16,418 nucleotides of DNA, from the NCBI GenBank assembly GCA_902462495.1, contig CABQCC010000032.1, forward strand, positions 1 through 16,418, given 5' to 3'. This DNA comes from an uncultured Eubacterium sp. (GTDB lineage: Bacteria > Bacillota > Clostridia > Oscillospirales > Acutalibacteraceae). Both the position numbers and the translations under genes were made by a program. Each line of letters starts with the position of its first letter. The stretch's first letter is position 1. Of this stretch, positions 13,215-16,418 are shown one piece after another. The notes beneath the pieces were generated by a model, which saw nothing but the letters and a program-made list of their open reading frames with translations, had not been told where the DNA came from and did no database searches.

Positions 13215-14837
13215 ATGAGTAAGTATGTAATGGCGTACGACATCGGTACAACAGGCATCAAAACCTGCCTTATCGAAATCGACAAAGAAATAAAAATCCT
13301 TGCATCCGCAACAGAGGGCTACAACCTCTATGTTGACGAGGAAACAGGCGTTAAGGGCGGAAGCGAGCAGGACGCAGACGAATGGTGGAGCGCAATGTGC
13401 ATCACCACCAAAGAGGTTTTGAAAAAATGCCGCAAAATCAAGAAAGAGCAGATTGAGGGCATCAGCTTCTGTTCCGCTATGCAGGGACTTGTTCTTGTTG
13501 ACAGAGAGGGCAAATGTATCCGCCGTCCGATGACATATATGGATCAGCGTGCAAGAGAAGAAATCAAAAAAGGCATTGCACACGGTGTTCAGATTGCAGG
13601 CGCAGAGGTTACAAAGCTTCTCAAATACCTCAAATACACAGGTGCGGTTTCGTCATCGGTTAAAGACCCGATTTGGAAATACAAGTGGGTTGAGGCTCAC
13701 GAGCCTGAAAACTTCAAGAGAATTTACAAATGGCTTGATGTTAAGGAATATATGATTCTCCGTTGCAGCGGCGAATTTGTTATGACAAACGACTCTGCAT
13801 TCGGCACACTTCTTTATGACACACGCAAGGGTCACGAGGGTTGGTGCAAGCCGATTTGTGATATGGTCGGAGTTAATATTGAACATATGCCTGAAATCAA
13901 GGCAAGCACCGAAAAGGTCGGTGAAATCACAAAGCAGGCTGCCGAGGAACTCGGTCTTGCAGAGGGCACGGCTGTTTACGGCGGTGGCGGTGACGCTTCG
14001 CTCATCGGCGTCGGTGCAGGCGCAACAGAAATCGGCGACACTCATGTTTATTCGGGTACTTCAGGTTGGGTTGGAACTGTTGTTCCGGAACAACTTGTTG
14101 ACGCAGGTGCTATGATGGCGGCTATCGTTGGCGCAAATCCTGAAACTTACAATTATTTTGCCGAGCTCGAAACCTCCAACAAATGTATGGGTTGGGTTAA
14201 GGATCACCTTGCACTTGACGAAATCGGCGTTTTCCTCAAAAAATACGGTCACAAAAAAGACGACTTGGAGGAGGAAAGTTTTAACCTTTATGATTATCTT
14301 GAAGAGGTTATCGACAGAGCGAATCCAGGCGCAGACGGCGTTGTGTTCACCCCGTGGCTTCACGGCAACAGATGTCCGTTTGAAGACCCGAATGCCGCAG
14401 GTATGTTCTTCAACATTCACCTTGAAACAGGCAAAACAGAACTTATCAGAGCCGTTGTTGAGGGCGTTTGCTTCCATATGAGATGGATGCTTGAGCGTCA
14501 GGAGCAAAAGGTTGCAAAGTACAAGAAATCAAACTCTGTCCGCTTCTGCGGTGGCGGTGCACTCGGTGCTTCAACCTGCCAAATTCTTGCCGACATTCTC
14601 CAAAGAGATGTTGAGGTTGTTGACTCACCGCAAAACATCGGTGCTGTCGGCGCAGCGGCTTGTATCGCAGTCGGCACAGGAATGATTGGCTCAATGACCG
14701 AGGTAAAGAAACTCATCCCTGCAAAGATTACATACCATCCAAACAAGGCAAACAAAGCGGTCTACGACCGCAACTTTGAGGTCTTTAAGAACCTCTACAA
14801 ATGCAACAAAAAGAATTTCGAAATCCTTAACGGATAA
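13215..14837 (+). CDS. FGGY family carbohydrate kinase
   Basis: This is an ATP-dependent kinase of the xylulokinase/glycerol kinase family, which phosphorylates a sugar or polyol in the cytoplasm. The 540-residue protein has the phosphate loop DIGTTGIK (9-16), the EQDADEWW segment (51-58), the WLDVKEYMILRCSGEF segment (173-188), the likely catalytic Asp260 in YGGGGDASLIG, the SGTSGW nucleotide-side motif (280-285), and the C-terminal FGGY signature around FCGGGALGASTCQILADIL. The start at 13215 has GGAGGA four bases upstream. A TTG 18 bases earlier is not needed. Phosphorylation here followed by cleavage by the aldolase of the opposite operon would be a normal catabolic order, as in fucK/fucA or rhaB/rhaD. 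The sugar cannot be read from the sequence. Confidence 0.9.
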   Translation: MSKYVMAYDIGTTGIKTCLIEIDKEIKILASATEGYNLYVDEETGVKGGSEQDADEWWSAMCITTKEVLKKCRKIKKEQIEGISFCSAMQGLVLVDREGKCIRRPMTYMDQRAREEIKKGIAHGVQIAGAEVTKLLKYLKYTGAVSSSVKDPIWKYKWVEAHEPENFKRIYKWLDVKEYMILRCSGEFVMTNDSAFGTLLYDTRKGHEGWCKPICDMVGVNIEHMPEIKASTEKVGEITKQAAEELGLAEGTAVYGGGGDASLIGVGAGATEIGDTHVYSGTSGWVGTVVPEQLVDAGAMMAAIVGANPETYNYFAELETSNKCMGWVKDHLALDEIGVFLKKYGHKKDDLEEESFNLYDYLEEVIDRANPGADGVVFTPWLHGNRCPFEDPNAAGMFFNIHLETGKTELIRAVVEGVCFHMRWMLERQEQKVAKYKKSNSVRFCGGGALGASTCQILADILQRDVEVVDSPQNIGAVGAAACIAVGTGMIGSMTEVKKLIPAKITYHPNKANKAVYDRNFEVFKNLYKCNKKNFEILNG

Positions 14838-14850
14838 AAAGGAGTAAATA

Positions 14851-15552
14851 ATGAGCAAACCAACTACGCTTAAAGAATACAACCAAACTTGGTATATGAA
14901 AACCAAAGCAGGTGCTTTGTACCGTAAATTGTCGGGTCAAATCACAACAGCATGTGATATGATTAAGGATTTTAAGATTTGCGGAAAATCCTTAACTAAG
15001 TATGTTGCATCTGTTGACAGAAAAGTTTTGCAGGCAACAGGAAGCGAATCGGCAAGATACTGGGCACTTGATGAAGTTTTCAAGGATATGAAGTTCAACA
15101 AAGATGATAAATTCATTGATGTCGGATGTGGCAAAGGCAGAATTCTTGCAGAAATGGAAAGAATTAAGTTTCCGGGACAGCTTTACGGAATCGAACTCAA
15201 TCCTAATGTTGCCGAATATGCACAAAGTTGGGCAAAAAGATACGACAATTTAACCATTATGTCCGGCGACGCTTTCAAGCTTGACTATAATGATTATAAC
15301 ATTATTATGCTTTGCAGACCGTTCCTTGAAGAAATGTATGTAACATTCCTTGAAAAAATGGAAAAAGATATCAAGCACCCTGTCACAGTTATCCTTTATG
15401 TTGACAACTATATGGCAAAATATGTCAAAGATAAACCACAATGGACAATGCACAAGCAAGAAGTTGTGTTCAAAAAGGGTTTGCTCGCTTATAGCTATTA
15501 TCCTGTTAGATATTCAATTTGGACATACGACCCAACAAAAAACAGCCTTTAA
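14851..15552 (+). CDS. Class I SAM-dependent methyltransferase of unknown substrate
   Basis: The 233-residue protein has the Rossmann-type AdoMet motif I FIDVGCGKGRIL (about 108-119), an acidic residue after strand 2 (YGIELNPNV, Glu) and a motif near SGDAFKLDYNDYNIIMLCRPF. In place of the usual DPP/NPP catalytic loop it has CRPF. The N-terminal 100 residues are helical and positively charged. It starts 13 bases after the kinase stop with an AAGGAG site, so it belongs to the same operon. Its link with sugar metabolism is unexplained: it could modify a pathway compound, a cofactor or RNA. The stop codon lies in the loop of the disrupted terminator described below. Confidence 0.75.
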   Translation: MSKPTTLKEYNQTWYMKTKAGALYRKLSGQITTACDMIKDFKICGKSLTKYVASVDRKVLQATGSESARYWALDEVFKDMKFNKDDKFIDVGCGKGRILAEMERIKFPGQLYGIELNPNVAEYAQSWAKRYDNLTIMSGDAFKLDYNDYNIIMLCRPFLEEMYVTFLEKMEKDIKHPVTVILYVDNYMAKYVKDKPQWTMHKQEVVFKKGLLAYSYYPVRYSIWTYDPTKNSL

Positions 15553-15577
15553 AGGGGCACACTACATAAAGAATAAA

Positions 15578-15692
15578 TGCTCAAAAAATCAAATAAACAT
15601 CGAAATACTGCGTTAAATTTACAGTGAAGGCGGTAAGCCTGCCCTGTAAATTATGCCTTGTCTTTCATCTGTTTCTTTGATTTTTGAGTGCA
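15578..15692. repeat. Nested imperfect inverted repeats inside the MITE-like element
   Basis: The left segment 15578-15598 (TGCTCAAAAAATC...) pairs with 15671-15692 (...GATTTTTGAGTGCA) with a few gaps. Within it AATTTACAG (15616-15624) pairs perfectly with CTGTAAATT (15644-15652), and AGGC (15628-15631) pairs with GCCT (15637-15640). The whole could fold as one long arm. Confidence 0.6.
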
Positions 15693-15733
15693 AAGCAGTT
15701 TAAGCAAACTGATTTTGTTCAGTGTGCATTAAC

Positions 15734-15771
15734 AAAATCCCGTCAATACTTGCGTATTAACGGGATTTTTT
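15734..15771 (+). terminator. Intrinsic terminator carried inside the MITE-like element
   Basis: AAAATCCCGTCAATAC (15734-15749) and GTATTAACGGGATTTT (15754-15769) form a 16-bp stem with one mismatch and loop TTGC, continued by T to 15771. It can end the tetR-kinase-methyltransferase transcript now that the older terminator is split. On the minus strand only four T follow, so it is weaker that way. Confidence 0.85.
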
Positions 15772-15849
15772 AATAGTACAATGGGCAAAACTCAGAAAGC
15801 TTAAACCAATTACTTTCTTATGTAGTGTGCCCCTTTAAAGGCTGTTTTT

Positions 15850-16418
15850 TTAATTATTTAATTTTATCTTTCTATGTAATTTATTCTTTTTAGGCAAGAC
15901 AAAATGTTCACCCATTTCAAAGTCAAATGAATCAGGCGTAAATTTATTGTTCATACTTCCGGAATAAAATGTCAACTCGCCTACATATACCTTATCGGTA
16001 TCGTAAAAATCAACTCTTACAAAAGGCAAACCTTCAGAAAGCTTTTTTGCATATTCAACCATTTCATCTAAGTGCTTTGGTTTTTCAACCGGGACACATT
16101 CCGATTCCTTATATTGAACCGGCAGTTGATTCCACTCCATATCATAAAAAGCAATTTTAGAACTTTGTGCCTTTCCATTGTCGAAATGTTCAAAAGCCGA
16201 ATAGCAATATGTAGGAACACCATTAAAACAGAATATCTTATAATCGACAGGCTGACTTCTTGCCCCTCCTAAAATTTCTTCAGCCATTAAAAAAGGCTCA
16301 ATGTCATAATAACCTCTTGAAAATGAATATAATCCCGGATTGAATATCCAAGAGCTAACCTCTTTTTTCAATTCTTCAAAGTCTATTTCATCTTTATTAT
16401 CAATAAACTTTATACATC
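15850..16418 (-). CDS. TupA-like ATP-grasp protein, C-terminal part (start outside window)
   Basis: The frame is open to the window edge, so at least 189 residues are visible and the N-terminus is missing; an apparent TTG start at 16371 is internal. The sequence matches the C-terminal part of TupA-like ATP-grasp proteins. It has the acidic IEPFLMAEEIL, the DYKIFCFNG segment, RVDFYDTDKVYVGELTFYSGS with the metal-binding acidic residues, and a final NKFTPDSFDFEMG. These proteins are usually found in capsule, teichuronopeptide or other surface-polysaccharide loci and are thought to form amide bonds, so a cell-surface glycan locus may lie beyond the window. The stop codon lies at the edge of the split terminator. 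The lysine-rich end (KKNKLHRKIKLNN) is unremarkable. Confidence 0.82.
   Translation of the reverse strand, partial: CIKFIDNKDEIDFEELKKEVSSWIFNPGLYSFSRGYYDIEPFLMAEEILGGARSQPVDYKIFCFNGVPTYCYSAFEHFDNGKAQSSKIAFYDMEWNQLPVQYKESECVPVEKPKHLDEMVEYAKKLSEGLPFVRVDFYDTDKVYVGELTFYSGSMNNKFTPDSFDFEMGEHFVLPKKNKLHRKIKLNN

Larger units (their letters stand above)
15554..15833. mobile_element. MITE-like element, 280 bp, non-coding
   Basis: The element is bounded by perfect 16-bp terminal inverted repeats GGGGCACACTACATAA (15554-15569 and its complement at 15818-15833). With a one-base gap they extend by GAA. It has no open frame of note. The flanks carry TTTAAA on both sides, consistent with a target duplication. 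As the target is palindromic, the duplication could be TA, TTAA or TTTAAA, and the element ends shift accordingly. Inside are nested hairpins and its own terminator. A TA duplication would suggest mobilisation by an IS630/Tc1-mariner-type transposase (inference); no transposase is present. Confidence 0.7.
15537..15850. terminator. Bidirectional terminator split by an insertion
   Basis: The left arm AAAAAACAGCC (15537-15547) and right arm GGCTGTTTTTT (15840-15850) are exact complements. Each is joined to a TTTAAA (15548-15553 and 15834-15839). Removing the 280 bases in between and one TTTAAA gives an 11-bp hairpin with loop TTTAAA, A-run before and T-run after: a textbook two-way terminator between convergent genes. 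The methyltransferase stop and the ATP-grasp stop sit at its two edges. Confidence 0.7.

Noticed and set aside
15537..15850. Reading the full 33-bp perfect inverted repeat as the terminal repeats of the element
   Set aside because: The outer 17 bases on each side rebuild a complete terminator hairpin once the middle is removed, so they more likely belong to the target. Only the inner 16 bases are kept as the element's ends.

Overview
The window looks like chromosomal DNA of a Gram-positive anaerobe of the class Clostridia, probably a gut commensal. This is inferred from the strong AGGAGG-type ribosome sites, compact promoters with TATAAT boxes, moderately low GC, an editing-less type 3 prolyl-tRNA synthetase and a bile-salt-hydrolase-like enzyme. 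I cannot name the species.

Layout. (1) Positions 1-5121, minus strand: an F-type ATP synthase operon read a, c, b, delta-alpha, gamma, beta, leaving the window inside beta. Delta and alpha are one continuous 672-residue reading frame. (2) Positions 5122-5482: a gene-free spacer with back-to-back promoters for the atp operon and proS. (3) Positions 5483-8027, plus strand: proS and galE. (4) Positions 8028-9415, minus strand: a choloylglycine-hydrolase-family enzyme behind a tRNA-Leu(CAA) gene, with terminators on both sides. (5) Positions 9471-15552: a regulated gene group. A minus-strand pair (class III aminotransferase, then a two-domain class II aldolase) diverges from a plus-strand set (TetR regulator, FGGY sugar kinase, SAM methyltransferase). 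The divergent spacer has three copies of a GTGA-N8-TCAC palindrome placed just downstream of both predicted promoters. This suggests the regulator controls both arms and itself. (6) Positions 15537-15850: a 280-bp non-coding element with 16-bp perfect terminal inverted repeats. It seems to have inserted into the loop of a bidirectional terminator between two convergent genes. (7) Positions 15850-16418, minus strand: the C-terminal part of a TupA-like ATP-grasp protein, whose start lies beyond the window.

How the parts fit. The atp operon, proS, galE and the tRNA are housekeeping genes. The group at 9471-15552 is the best candidate for an undescribed system. Kinase plus class II aldolase is the usual end of a sugar catabolic route, but here they are tied by shared operators to a GSAM-like aminotransferase and a methyltransferase. 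The window shows no isomerase or transporter, so the substrate is unknown. The delta-alpha fusion is the most striking single-gene oddity, because the enzyme needs three alpha but only one delta.
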